DNA of 64,000 nucleotides from Xylophilus rhododendri (lineage in GTDB: Bacteria > Pseudomonadota > Gammaproteobacteria > Burkholderiales > Burkholderiaceae_C). The stretch's first letter is position 1. Each line of letters starts with the position of its first letter. The notes under the pieces are model-generated. The model saw nothing but the letters and a program-made list of their open reading frames with translations. It searched no databases and had not been told where the DNA came from. The DNA lies in contig NZ_CP047650.1 in the NCBI RefSeq assembly GCF_009906855.1, positions 5,580,001 through 5,644,000 of the forward strand, given 5' to 3'. This document shows positions 16,588 through 25,569 of the stretch, in pieces. Made by a program: the position numbers and the translations under genes.

Positions 16588-17856
16588 TCATGCGCGGTTG
16601 ATCCTCGCCCGCTGCGACGCGTCGAAGGCGCCGTGGCAGCCGGGCCGGTTCAGCAGCTGCCAGCAGACGGAGTGCCGCAGCGCCGGCGGCAGGATGCGCA
16701 CGGCGCGCAGCCAGTCGTCCAGCGCCTGCGGGCGCGCTTCGGCCGGCAGGCGCAGCAGCAGGGCCGACAGTTGCGCCAGTGCCGGCTTGCAGTGCGGAGG
16801 CTGCTGGGCGCATTCCAGCAGCCGCGGGAAGAACACCTGGGCCTGCTGCGGATCGAGCGTGCGCAGCAGCTGCGTGAAATACAGCACCAGGTGGCTGCCG
16901 GCCAGGCCGGTGCCGTGCACCCGGTCCAGCACCATGCCGAGGACGGTGGCGCCGGCCGCCCTCAGCCGGGGATCGCAGTTCTGCCATTTCAGTTCGGCCA
17001 GCCGGCACAGGTTGTCCTGCAGCACCGGCTCGTCCGGCGTATCCAGCAGTGTCTTCACCACCTCGGCGAGATGGCCGGGCCGGGCATGCGGGCGCCGCGT
17101 GAAGGACGAGAGCAGGGCTTCGAGCAGGGCGCCGCGCGCGGCATGGCTGTCGGCGGTGAAATCCAGCAGGCGCTGGCTCAAGTCCGCTTTCTCGTCCTCG
17201 TCGATGCGGCGGTCGTCCAGGTGATCGAGCAGGAGGTCCGAGCCGAAATCCGGGTCGTGGAAGTTCATGATCACCGCCTCGCGCCCGTCGTGCGAAAGCC
17301 CGGGCAGGCCGCGCAGCAGGCTGGCGAAGAAGTCGCCGTCGGTGAAATCCCAGCAGGTGTCGCGCATGCGGTGCATCACCTGCGTCAGCCGAAGGCAGAT
17401 GTCGGCCTTCGCGTCGCAGGACAGGCGCTGCGAATGTTCCAGGCAGAGCCGCAGCGATGCGGCCAGGCCGGCCACCCCATGGCGCGTGGGCCGCTGCCTG
17501 CGCCGCCACATCTCCGCGGCCAGGCGTGCGATGGCGTTGGCCAGGACCGGATGGAGATCGCCGGTCTCCACCTGCGTGAGGGCACGCCGCAGAAAGGCCG
17601 GTATGCCGGCGGCGCCCTGGCGCAGGGCGTCGGCCCGGTAGCGGGCGGCGCGCACTTCCGGACGGCGCTGCAGCTGCCTGCCGCCGGGCACGCGAAAGAC
17701 GGCGGCGCAATAAGTGGCGCAGCTGCGGGCGTCGAGGTATTGCACGACTTCGGCGTGGACTTCCTGCGGCAGCCTGTCCGGGCTCGCCGGCCCGGATGGA
17801 TCGGAAGAATCGCAAGGTAGGGCCGGGGCTGGGCACGGCATTCGGATGGGGAGCAC
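16588..17856 (-). CDS. F-box-like domain protein, candidate secreted effector
   Basis: A 422-residue protein with an N-terminal F-box-like stretch at about residues 29-50 (LPQEVHAEVVQYLDARSCAT), matching the LPxE-hydrophobic-YLD pattern by which eukaryotic F-box proteins bind Skp1. The remaining 370 residues are alpha-helical, rich in leucine and cysteine and look like irregular helical repeats (for example LRLCLEHSQRLSCDAKADIC), without leucine-rich repeats of the GALA type. Bacterial F-box proteins are nearly always translocated into eukaryotic cells. The start is GTG at 17854-17856 or ATG five codons later. It converges with dapD. Imperfect PIP-box-like sequence lies upstream. Domain call is from pattern; effector role is inference. 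Confidence 0.7.
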   Translation of the reverse strand: MLPIRMPCPAPALPCDSSDPSGPASPDRLPQEVHAEVVQYLDARSCATYCAAVFRVPGGRQLQRRPEVRAARYRADALRQGAAGIPAFLRRALTQVETGDLHPVLANAIARLAAEMWRRRQRPTRHGVAGLAASLRLCLEHSQRLSCDAKADICLRLTQVMHRMRDTCWDFTDGDFFASLLRGLPGLSHDGREAVIMNFHDPDFGSDLLLDHLDDRRIDEDEKADLSQRLLDFTADSHAARGALLEALLSSFTRRPHARPGHLAEVVKTLLDTPDEPVLQDNLCRLAELKWQNCDPRLRAAGATVLGMVLDRVHGTGLAGSHLVLYFTQLLRTLDPQQAQVFFPRLLECAQQPPHCKPALAQLSALLLRLPAEARPQALDDWLRAVRILPPALRHSVCWQLLNRPGCHGAFDASQRARINRA

Positions 17857-17923
17857 AGGCGTCTGGCCGGGAGGCGTAAAGCCACTAAGCTGGCTGTATC
17901 CAGCCGTGCTTGTGGCGCTGCGT

Positions 17924-17948
17924 GCGCATTCTTGTCACACCGGGCGAA
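17924..17948 (-). promoter_or_regulatory. Imperfect PIP-box-like element upstream of the F-box-like gene
   Basis: Read on the minus strand, TTCGC is followed by 15 bases and TGCGC. The plant-inducible-promoter box recognised by HrpX/HrpB-type activators is TTCGC-N15-TTCGC, so there is one mismatch. A YANNNT-type -10 hexamer, CAGCTT, begins 31 bases downstream (17887-17892), matching the usual 30-32 base gap. The element lies 68 bases before the GTG start, in the gap after mscS. Chance matches with one mismatch are not rare, so confidence is low. Confidence 0.3.
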
Positions 17949-17969
17949 GGCTTTCGCGGGGCTTGCCGC

Positions 17970-19115
17970 TCAGCGGTCGGGCGCGCTCGGCGCGGCGGTG
18001 ATGCCAGCCTCGGACCGGTCGGTCGCGGGCCGCACCTCGGGCTCCGGCGGCACCTGCACCACGCCGCTGGCCACGTCCTTCTCGTTGAGGATGCGCATGG
18101 TCGGCAGGTACTGCGGGTACTCCTTCTGCATGTAGGCGATCATGTCCTCGCGGATCTTGCAGCGCAGGTCGAAGGCCTTGCTGGAACTCTGCGCGGTGCA
18201 CAGGATGCGCAGCTGCATGGTCTGCTCGGTGACGTCGGTCACCTGCACGTTGAAGAAGCGCCGGTCCCATTCGGGATAGCCGGGCATCATCTTTTCCAGG
18301 GCGGCGCGCAGGGGTGCCACCGGCATGCGGAAATCCACGTTCAGAAAGACCGAGCCCAGCAGCTGCGAGCCGGTGCGGGTCCAGTTCTGGAAGGGGTTCT
18401 CGATGAACCACTGCAGCGGGATGATGAGCCGCCGGTCGTCCCAGATCTTCAGCACCACGTAGGTGCCGGTGATCTCCTCCACCCGGCCCCATTCGCCCTG
18501 CACGATCAGCACGTCGTCGATGCGGATCGGCTGGGCCAGGGCGATCTGCAGCCCGGCGATCAGGTTGCTGAACACCGGCTTGGCGGCAAGACCCGCCACG
18601 ATGCCGATCACCCCGGCCGAGGCCAGCAGGCTCGCGCCCACCTGCCGGGCGCCGGGAAAGGTCATCAGCATCATGGCCGCGCCGGCCACCGCCACCACCA
18701 GCATGGCGCTGCGCGACAGCACCCGGGCCTGGGTGTGGATGCGGCGGGCCTGCAGGTTGTCGTCCACATCGGCCGGGTGCTGGGCGATGATGCCGGCCGC
18801 CAGGCCGTCGATGGCGCTGATCAGCAGCCAGGTGATGCTGACGATCAGCACCAGCCCGTTGAGATGGCGGATGCCGAGGATGAAACGCATGTCGTCGCTG
18901 GCGGCCTGCCACACCACCTGCAGGGCCAGCACCGGCAGCAGCAGCCGGGTGGGGCGCTGGCAGGCGCGCACCATGGCGTGGATGGTCGGCGCCGGCTGCG
19001 TGGCGCGCAGCAACACCATGGCGGCCACCCGGTGCACCAGCAGGGCGACCAGCACCGCGATGATGGCTGCGATGGCCGTGGCGATCCACGGTGAATAGTC
19101 CGAGAGATCGGGCAT
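17970..19115 (-). CDS. MscS-family mechanosensitive ion channel
   Basis: A 381-residue inner-membrane channel that releases solutes on hypo-osmotic shock. Four to five hydrophobic helices occupy residues 10-190. They are followed by the pore-lining helix and the start of the cytoplasmic beta domain, seen in IVAGLAAKPVFSNLIAGLQI and ALAQPIRIDDVLIVQGEWG, the hallmark of MscS. The soluble alpha/beta domain extends to about residue 350. Its C-terminal tail is low-complexity and proline-rich. It is transcribed toward the F-box-like gene, 113 bases away, and follows the FUSC gene after 67 bases. Confidence 0.93.
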   Translation of the reverse strand: MPDLSDYSPWIATAIAAIIAVLVALLVHRVAAMVLLRATQPAPTIHAMVRACQRPTRLLLPVLALQVVWQAASDDMRFILGIRHLNGLVLIVSITWLLISAIDGLAAGIIAQHPADVDDNLQARRIHTQARVLSRSAMLVVAVAGAAMMLMTFPGARQVGASLLASAGVIGIVAGLAAKPVFSNLIAGLQIALAQPIRIDDVLIVQGEWGRVEEITGTYVVLKIWDDRRLIIPLQWFIENPFQNWTRTGSQLLGSVFLNVDFRMPVAPLRAALEKMMPGYPEWDRRFFNVQVTDVTEQTMQLRILCTAQSSSKAFDLRCKIREDMIAYMQKEYPQYLPTMRILNEKDVASGVVQVPPEPEVRPATDRSEAGITAAPSAPDR

Positions 19116-19182
19116 GCGGCTTTCCTCCTGAATATCAAGCGCAATACGGACGCGGCCGCCTGCGCCCGTGTGGTCCGGTACG

Positions 19183-21363
19183 TCAGGAGCCGCTGCTCAG
19201 ATCTGCCGCGGCGCGCATCTGCGCCGCCAGGCTTTGCGACACCGCCAGGCGCTCCAGCAGCCAGGGCGTGAGATCGGCCGCCAGCATGTCCGGCGGACGC
19301 GCCTGCGACGGATCGACGGTGGCCGCCCGCGAGCGCCGCGGCGCCGCCGGCTCGCTGCCGGTGAGGGCCCTGGCGATCGCCGCAGCGGCGGCGGCGAGTG
19401 CCGGCTCCGCCACGGCCATGTCGAGCTGGCCACGCCGCAGCTGCAGCATCGACTTCACCGCGGTCAGGTGCGCAAGCATGTGATAACTGAGTGCCTGCAG
19501 TGTTTCCAGAGGTTCAAGAGCCGGCTGCACCGCACGCGGTTCGGAGCGGCTGCGCGCCGTGGCCTGCACCAGGGCCGACAGGCTGTCGTAGGCCTCGCGG
19601 CGGGCCAGCCGCCACTGCAGGTCGGGCGAGGTGGTGCTGGCCGGCACCAGCGCCAGCTCGGCATGGCGGGACTGCGCCGCCAGGGCGCGCTGCACCATCT
19701 GCGGCACCGAGCTTTTTTCCCACACCGGCAGCACATAGCTGCAGCCCCAGGCGATCAGGGCGCCGATCACCGTATCGGCGATGCGTTCGGCCGCCGCGAA
19801 GACAGGATGCACATCGGCGGCCAGCAGATGCGCCTGCATCAGCCCGAGCAGCGTGGCCGCCACGGAAGTGATGAAGTAGCGCCGCACCACGAAGGCATGG
19901 GCCACGGCCGAAGACAGCGCGATCACCCCCAGCACCACCTGCGGCGCCGGATGCTCCGCCAGCACCACCATCACCAGCACGCAGCCGAAGATGGTGCCGG
20001 CGATCCGTGCGTTGCGCCGCTCCAGGGTCTGCGCCAGGCTGGCCCGCAACACCACCACGATGGTGGCCAGCACCCAGTAGGGATGCGCCGCCCAGGGCAG
20101 GTGCTGCGACACCAGGTAGCCGATGGCGATCGCCAGCGAGCCGCGCAGCGCGTAGCGCAACGTGGGCGCATACCAGCCCTGCAGCGAACGCAGCGGCATC
20201 CAGCTCCAAGTGGTGGCGCTGATGAAGAGCTGCCAGGTCTCGCGCACCGCGGCGATGTCGGCCTTGAGTTCGCCGTGCGCCAGGGCGTACATGCGGTCGA
20301 CCTCGGAAGCGATGGTGGCGACCCGGGCGATCACTTCGCGCAGGGCGGAGTTGTCCGGCGCGGTGATCTCCGGAATCGGCCGGTAGGGCAGGGGCTGGGC
20401 CGGCGCGCCGCGGCCCAGCAGCAGGGCGGTGGCCAGGGTTTCGAGCTGGCGGGCGCGAAACAGCAGGGCATCGCGCAAGGCGGGCTGCACCGTGGCGTTC
20501 TCGCCCTGACGGGCCAGGGCGTCGATGTCGAGGTCGCAGGCCAGCAGGTGGTCGCGGGCATCGAGCAAGGCCATCAGGATGGCGGCGCGGCGCTGGCGGG
20601 CGGGCGTGCGGGGCGATTCCAGCACCAGGTCGCGTGCCGACTGCAGCGCATCGGCCAGCGCGGCCTGCTGCGTCAGCATGTCCGACATCACGCCGCCGGC
20701 ATGCACATGGCCGTCGAAGCGCCGCGCCTGGGTGCGCAGGATGCCGGCGAAGCCCTTGATCGCATCGGCCAGCAGCTGGTTGCGGTACAGGCCGTTGAGC
20801 AGCCCGTTGGACACCACGCCGTACACCACGTAGATGCCCGCCCCCAGCGCGAACCAGCCGGTGCGGTGCAGCGCCTCGAACAGCCCGCGCGGCGGCTGCT
20901 CGGCCAGGGCGAAGACCATGGAGAACATCATGCCGGCGCTGACCGGCCCGCCGCGCTTGCCCCAGGCCATCGCCAGGAAGGAGACGAAGGAGCCGCAGAT
21001 CAGCACCATGGCCTGCTGCTGTATCGAGTCGTGCGAGAGCTGCATCGCCAGGAACAGCGGCACGCCCAGCAGCGGCCCGGGCAGCATCTGCTGCAGCTTG
21101 TGGTGCTTCTGGGCCGGCAGGTCGGCCATGGTGGCGATCAGGATGCCGACACCGGCCGTGGCCGCCGCGGTCAGCCCGCCGATCGCGTAGAGGATGAGGG
21201 CCGTGCCGATCAGCCCGATGGCCACCGAGAGGCCATTGGTGACATGCGGCCCGAGCACCGAGAACATGAGCTTCCAGACGCGCCGCCGCGCGGCGCGCCA
21301 CAGGCTCCAGGATTCGGCGTGCCGCAGCAGCGCCGTCCTCAGCTTACGAAGATGTTCGGCCAC
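19183..21363 (-). CDS. FUSC-family (YccS-like) inner-membrane transporter
   Basis: A 726-residue protein with two blocks of closely spaced transmembrane helices (about residues 40-200 and 385-535), each followed by a soluble helical region, the architecture of the FUSC/aromatic-acid exporter family. In the second block are GSLAIAIGYLVSQHLPWAAHPYWVLATI and ARIAGTIFGC, which are characteristic. Members export fusaric acid or hydroxybenzoates or have unknown substrates. No membrane-fusion or outer-membrane partner is adjacent. The gene is on the same strand as suhB upstream (12 bases apart) and mscS downstream. Confidence 0.88.
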   Translation of the reverse strand: MAEHLRKLRTALLRHAESWSLWRAARRRVWKLMFSVLGPHVTNGLSVAIGLIGTALILYAIGGLTAAATAGVGILIATMADLPAQKHHKLQQMLPGPLLGVPLFLAMQLSHDSIQQQAMVLICGSFVSFLAMAWGKRGGPVSAGMMFSMVFALAEQPPRGLFEALHRTGWFALGAGIYVVYGVVSNGLLNGLYRNQLLADAIKGFAGILRTQARRFDGHVHAGGVMSDMLTQQAALADALQSARDLVLESPRTPARQRRAAILMALLDARDHLLACDLDIDALARQGENATVQPALRDALLFRARQLETLATALLLGRGAPAQPLPYRPIPEITAPDNSALREVIARVATIASEVDRMYALAHGELKADIAAVRETWQLFISATTWSWMPLRSLQGWYAPTLRYALRGSLAIAIGYLVSQHLPWAAHPYWVLATIVVVLRASLAQTLERRNARIAGTIFGCVLVMVVLAEHPAPQVVLGVIALSSAVAHAFVVRRYFITSVAATLLGLMQAHLLAADVHPVFAAAERIADTVIGALIAWGCSYVLPVWEKSSVPQMVQRALAAQSRHAELALVPASTTSPDLQWRLARREAYDSLSALVQATARSRSEPRAVQPALEPLETLQALSYHMLAHLTAVKSMLQLRRGQLDMAVAEPALAAAAAAIARALTGSEPAAPRRSRAATVDPSQARPPDMLAADLTPWLLERLAVSQSLAAQMRAAADLSSGS

Positions 21364-21375
21364 GACCTGCGCAGG

Positions 21376-22335
21376 TCAGGCGTCCCCGGTGGGCTTGCGT
21401 ACGCGCAGGGGGGCGCGCTTGGGTGCGGGCGCGGCTTCGGCGGACGGGGCCTCGGCGCCATCCGCGGCGGCCGGGGTTTCCTCGACGGCGGCGGCGAGGT
21501 CGCCGGCCAGGCGCTTGTCGTCCACACCCGCGAACTTGGAGTACTTGCCGATCAGGCCGACCAGCTGCGCATAGATGCGCGGGTTGCCGGCCAGGCATTC
21601 CTTCTGATCGAGGAAATCGGCCTCGCCGGTGAAGTTGCCGACCAGGCCGCCGGCCTCGGTCACCAGCAGCGAGCCAGCGGCCACGTCCCAGGGCGAGAGG
21701 CCGGTCTCGAAGAAACCGTCGGTGAAGCCGGCGGCCACATAGGCCAGGTCCAGCGCAGCAGCGCCCGGGCGGCGCACGCCGGCCGTGCGTTCCATTACCT
21801 CGCCCATGATCTTCAGGTAGCGGCGCAGGTTGTCGCCCGGACGGAAGGGGAAGCCGGTGGAGACCAGCGATTCCTCCAGGCGGGTGCGCTTGGAGACCCG
21901 GATGCGCCGCTCGTTCACATAGGCGCCGCGGCCCTTGGTGGCGGTGAACAGGTCGTTACGGGTGGGGTCGTACACGACGGCCTGCTCGATCTTGCCGCGC
22001 ACCGACAGGGCGATGCTCACGCAGTAGACCGGGAAGCCGTGGATGAAGTTGGTGGTGCCGTCCAGCGGATCGATGATCCAGACGAATTCCGAATCCTGCG
22101 CCCCATGCTGCGAGCCGGTTTCCTCGGCCAGGATGCCGTGGCCGGGATAGGCGGTGAGCAGGGTCTCGATGATGATCGCCTCGGCGGCGTGGTCCACCTC
22201 GGTCACGAAGTCGTTGACCTGCTTCTGCGACACGCGCACGGATTCGACGTCGAGCGCGGCGCGGTTGATGATGGCGCCAGCGGCGCGTGCGGCCTTGATG
22301 GCCACGTTGAGCATGGGATGCAGGTTCGTCGACAT
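21376..22335 (-). CDS. suhB: Inositol monophosphatase family protein (SuhB-like)
   Basis: A 319-residue Mg-dependent phosphatase. The metal-binding motifs are complete: ILAEETG, then [15 protein letters not shown] and [19 protein letters not shown]. SuhB acts on inositol-1-phosphate and in enterobacteria also assists rRNA transcription antitermination. The protein has about 50 extra residues at the C-terminus, rich in alanine, proline and basic residues, beyond the E. coli length of 267. The ATG at 22333-22335 matches the family start. It is divergent from trmJ, with 121 bases between, a conserved arrangement in Burkholderiales as far as I recall. Confidence 0.93.
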   Translation of the reverse strand: MSTNLHPMLNVAIKAARAAGAIINRAALDVESVRVSQKQVNDFVTEVDHAAEAIIIETLLTAYPGHGILAEETGSQHGAQDSEFVWIIDPLDGTTNFIHGFPVYCVSIALSVRGKIEQAVVYDPTRNDLFTATKGRGAYVNERRIRVSKRTRLEESLVSTGFPFRPGDNLRRYLKIMGEVMERTAGVRRPGAAALDLAYVAAGFTDGFFETGLSPWDVAAGSLLVTEAGGLVGNFTGEADFLDQKECLAGNPRIYAQLVGLIGKYSKFAGVDDKRLAGDLAAAVEETPAAADGAEAPSAEAAPAPKRAPLRVRKPTGDA

Positions 22336-22456
22336 GTGAGAAAGAAAGTGGCGCTGGTGCGGCCGCGAGACGGGCCGGGGGGCGGGCATGCCTGGCGATG
22401 CAGGCGGCGACAATGCGAGGATTTTAGCCGGCCGCGCCGCCTCGCCCCTTTCCTCC

Positions 22457-23227
22457 ATGCATACCCGCTTCGTTCTCATCCATACCAGCCATGCCGGCAA
22501 CGTCGGCGCGACCGCCCGCGCGATGAAGACCATGGGCTTCACCGACCTGGTGCTGGTCGCCCCGCGCTGGGCCAATGTGCTGCGCCGCGAGGAGACCATA
22601 CAGCGCGCCAGCGGCGCCCTGGATGTGTTGAACAATGCCCGCATCGTCGAGACCCTGGACGAGGCGCTGGACGGCATCACCCACCTCTGCGCCACCGCCA
22701 TGATCGGCCGCGATTTCGGCCCGCCCACCAGCACGCCGCGCGAGCATCTGCCGGCCCTCGCCGCGAATGCCGAAAGCACGGGCGAGAAGGGCGTGGCCTT
22801 TCTCTTCGGCAGCGAACGCTTCGGCATGCGCAACGAGGATGTCTACCGCTGCCATGTGGCGCTGACGATTCCGACCGATGCCAAGTTCGGCTCGCTCAAC
22901 CTGGGCGCTGCGGTGCAGGTGATCGCCTATGAATGGCGCCAGGCGCTCGGCGGCTTCGGCGATGCGACTCCGGTGGCCGCACGGGAATCGCAGCGGGCCG
23001 ATGCGCGCCAGCTCAACGGCATGCTGGAACACTGGGAGCGCGCCCTGGTCGACATCGGCTTCCTCGACCCCGCCGCGCCCAAGAAACTGATGCCGCGCCT
23101 GCAGCAGCTCTTCCACCGCGCCCAGCCCACCGAGGAGGAGATCCACATCCTGCGCGGCATCGCCAAGGCCATGATGGCGCCAAGTCCGGCGAAGCCGGCG
23201 CCGGCAGACGGCGAATCGAAGCTATAG
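22457..23227 (+). CDS. trmJ: tRNA (cytidine/uridine-2'-O-)-methyltransferase TrmJ
   Basis: A 256-residue SPOUT-class methyltransferase that modifies the ribose of tRNA nucleotide 32. The N-terminal [19 protein letters not shown] block, the central [18 protein letters not shown] motif and [19 protein letters not shown] form the knotted AdoMet-binding site. The ATG at 22457 was preferred over the longer reading because the family begins at this point ([15 protein letters not shown]). It is followed 31 bases later by cysE on the same strand. Confidence 0.94.
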   Translation: MHTRFVLIHTSHAGNVGATARAMKTMGFTDLVLVAPRWANVLRREETIQRASGALDVLNNARIVETLDEALDGITHLCATAMIGRDFGPPTSTPREHLPALAANAESTGEKGVAFLFGSERFGMRNEDVYRCHVALTIPTDAKFGSLNLGAAVQVIAYEWRQALGGFGDATPVAARESQRADARQLNGMLEHWERALVDIGFLDPAAPKKLMPRLQQLFHRAQPTEEEIHILRGIAKAMMAPSPAKPAPADGESKL

Positions 23228-23258
23228 ACTGTTTCTGCCTCTGCTTATGACCTGAACG

Positions 23259-24035
23259 ATGTTCGACCGCCTCCGCTCCGATATCCAGTGCATCCTCGAC
23301 CGCGACCCGGCCGCGCGCAGCCGCTGGGAGGTGCTGACCTGTTATCCGGGCCTGCATGCGGTGATGCTGCACCGGCCCGCGCACTGGTGCTGGCACCACG
23401 GCCTGCCCTGGCTGGGGCGCTTCATCTCGAACTTCAGCCGCTTCCTCACCGGCATCGAGATCCATCCGGGCGCCAAGCTCGGCGAGCGCGTCTTCTTCGA
23501 CCACGCCATGGGCGTGGTGATCGGCGAGACGGCCGAGATCGGCGACGGCTGCACCATCTACCAGGGCGTGACGCTGGGCGGCACCTCGCTCTACAAGGGC
23601 TCCAAGCGCCATCCCACGCTGGGCCGCGACGTGGTGGTGAGCGCCGGCGCCAAGGTGCTGGGCGGCTTCACCGTGGGCGACGGCGCCCGCATCGGCGCCA
23701 ACGCGGTGGTGATCAAGCCGGTGCCGGCGGGCGCCACGGCCATCGGCATTCCGGCGCGCATCATCCGCTCGGGCGCCGAAGGCCGTCGCGAGGCGACCGC
23801 CGCCAAGCTGGGTTTCTCGGCCTACGGCGTGACGGCGCAGGACGATCCACTGAGCCAGGCCATGCGCGGCCTGATCGACAACGCCGGTGCGCAGGAGCAC
23901 CAGATCGCGCTGCTGTGGAACGCGATCCAGGCCCTGTCCGACCGCCGCAGCGAGGAGCCCTGCTGCGTGCCGGCCGGCGCGGCGCGGACCGAGAGCTTCG
24001 AGGCCGCCAAGCTCAACGAGCTGGTCGGCAAGTAG
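23259..24035 (+). CDS. cysE: Serine O-acetyltransferase
   Basis: A 258-residue enzyme that makes O-acetylserine from serine and acetyl-CoA, the first step of cysteine synthesis. It is of the short EpsC-like type: a brief N-terminal helical part ([20 protein letters not shown]), then hexapeptide-repeat beta-helix with [39 protein letters not shown] and [20 protein letters not shown]. The family's catalytic histidines lie in the FDHA and KRHP segments. A C-terminal extension of about 70 residues is present. It follows trmJ closely and is probably co-transcribed with it. Confidence 0.95.
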   Translation: MFDRLRSDIQCILDRDPAARSRWEVLTCYPGLHAVMLHRPAHWCWHHGLPWLGRFISNFSRFLTGIEIHPGAKLGERVFFDHAMGVVIGETAEIGDGCTIYQGVTLGGTSLYKGSKRHPTLGRDVVVSAGAKVLGGFTVGDGARIGANAVVIKPVPAGATAIGIPARIIRSGAEGRREATAAKLGFSAYGVTAQDDPLSQAMRGLIDNAGAQEHQIALLWNAIQALSDRRSEEPCCVPAGAARTESFEAAKLNELVGK

Positions 24036-24041
24036 GCTTTC

Positions 24042-25565
24042 TCAGCCGGCGCTGGCGGGCCAGGCGGTGTCCGCGTCCAGCGGGAACACCGGGCGGGGCA
24101 GATGGCGGAAGGGCACACGCGCCAGGTTGGGGGTGGTCAGGCCGTCGCTGTCCACGTCCACGATGCGGTCGTCGCTGAAGAACTCGTCGAAGCCTGCGCG
24201 GTAGTGGCCCCTGCTCTTGACGATCAGCACCCGGGCGGCGGCGATGTCGATACCGTGCATCTCCAGCATGGCCGGCTCCGACAGCTGGCGCCGCAGGCTG
24301 GACACCAGCACCCGCATGCCCGAGGGCAGCAGCTCGACCAGCGCGCTGGCGCCGAGCGAAAAACGGCGGTCCTTCAGGATGCCGCGCCGGCCGGTGCCTT
24401 CGCCGTCGCTCAGCATCAGTACCCGCGCCGTGGCGGCATAGGTGTCGGCGAAGAGCGAGGGCATGCGGTTGAAGACGAGTTCGGCCGTGCCGCCGACGCC
24501 GGCCGCGACGGCCTGCTGCACGGCATCGGCGTCGATGAAGACACCCAGCACCACGCCCGGAATGCGCGCTTCGTGGAAGGCCTTCATCAGCCCGACGGTA
24601 TTGCCGCCACCGCCGCCGCCGGGGTTGTCGGCCACGTCGGCGAAGAGCAGGGGAACGGTCGAGGTCCTGGCCTGCGCCACGGCCTCGTCCACCGTCGAGG
24701 TGACGACCAGATAACGGTGCCGGTCCTCCCAGATGCGCCGCGCCAGGGCCTGCGCGGTGCGCTCGGCATGCAGCGGATCGCCGCGTGTGGTCACGCTGAC
24801 ACACATGCCGCACTGCGGCACGTCGGAGAACACGAAGCCGCCGGTGACCGATACATCCACCAGCTCGCCGCTGGTGTCCTCGCGCAGCAGCGTATCGGCC
24901 CAGCCGATGGCGTCCGCAAAGGGGCCGCGTGCGGTCAGCAGCGTGACCGAGGGCGGCGTGAAGGGCAGGCGCACATGGCGCAGCTGCAGGCGCTCGCCGC
25001 CCAGGCAGGCCAGGATCGCATCCGCCGCATCGGCGGCGCGCTGGCGCAGGTCCACATGGGGATTGGTGCGGTAGGGAAAGAGGCCGTCCAGTGCGTGGAT
25101 CACCCGGTCGGAGATATTGCAGTGCAGGTCGTAGCTGGCGATCAGCGGCACCTCGGGGCCGACGATGGCGCGCACGGCATCCATCAGCTCGGCCTCGGTG
25201 TCGCCCTGGCCCAGGCCGGAAGCCGCGCCGTGGTTGCCGAGGTAGACGGCGTCCACCGGCAGGGCCGCGCGCAGCCGGGCCGTGGCGGTGTCGAGGAAGA
25301 GCTGCCAGGTCGGCTCGTCCACCGGCCCGCCCGGCGGCGCGGCAGCGATCACCAGCGGCAGCGGCTGCCAGGGGCCGGCCGCGTCCATGCGGGCATAGAA
25401 GCCGGTGATCTCGCTCGGCATGTGGTTGAGGCGCCGGGCGTGTTCGCTGACCGCCTCGCCCTCCAGCCAGCAGAGCTGGCGGAAATCCTCCAGCCGGCTG
25501 GGCGGCGAGAAGGCGTTGGACTCCAGGTGGAAGGACAGGATGGCGATGCGCGGGCCCCGGGTCAT
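24042..25565 (-). CDS. M81 family metallopeptidase (MlrC-like)
   Basis: A 507-residue protein of the M81/MlrC family, named for the microcystin-degradation enzyme MlrC. Motifs are YLGNHGAASGLGQGDTEAELM, the metal-binding ASYDLHCNIS, NPHVDL and, in the C-terminal domain, FADVADNPGGGGGGNT. In most Burkholderiales these proteins sit in small-molecule catabolic clusters rather than microcystin pathways. Here the gene follows a Bug-type receptor gene with four bases between, so the pair likely imports and hydrolyses an amide or peptide-like compound. The ATG at 25563-25565 fits the family start TRGPRIAILSFHLESNAFSP. Confidence 0.9.
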   Translation of the reverse strand: MTRGPRIAILSFHLESNAFSPPSRLEDFRQLCWLEGEAVSEHARRLNHMPSEITGFYARMDAAGPWQPLPLVIAAAPPGGPVDEPTWQLFLDTATARLRAALPVDAVYLGNHGAASGLGQGDTEAELMDAVRAIVGPEVPLIASYDLHCNISDRVIHALDGLFPYRTNPHVDLRQRAADAADAILACLGGERLQLRHVRLPFTPPSVTLLTARGPFADAIGWADTLLREDTSGELVDVSVTGGFVFSDVPQCGMCVSVTTRGDPLHAERTAQALARRIWEDRHRYLVVTSTVDEAVAQARTSTVPLLFADVADNPGGGGGGNTVGLMKAFHEARIPGVVLGVFIDADAVQQAVAAGVGGTAELVFNRMPSLFADTYAATARVLMLSDGEGTGRRGILKDRRFSLGASALVELLPSGMRVLVSSLRRQLSEPAMLEMHGIDIAAARVLIVKSRGHYRAGFDEFFSDDRIVDVDSDGLTTPNLARVPFRHLPRPVFPLDADTAWPASAG

Positions 25566-25569
25566 GGCA

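Noticed and set aside
19168..22932. Very long plus-strand open frame (1254 codons) opposite the FUSC and suhB genes
   Set aside because: Histidine/glutamine/glycine-rich low-complexity translation typical of an antisense shadow in GC-rich DNA; the minus-strand genes have clear domains.
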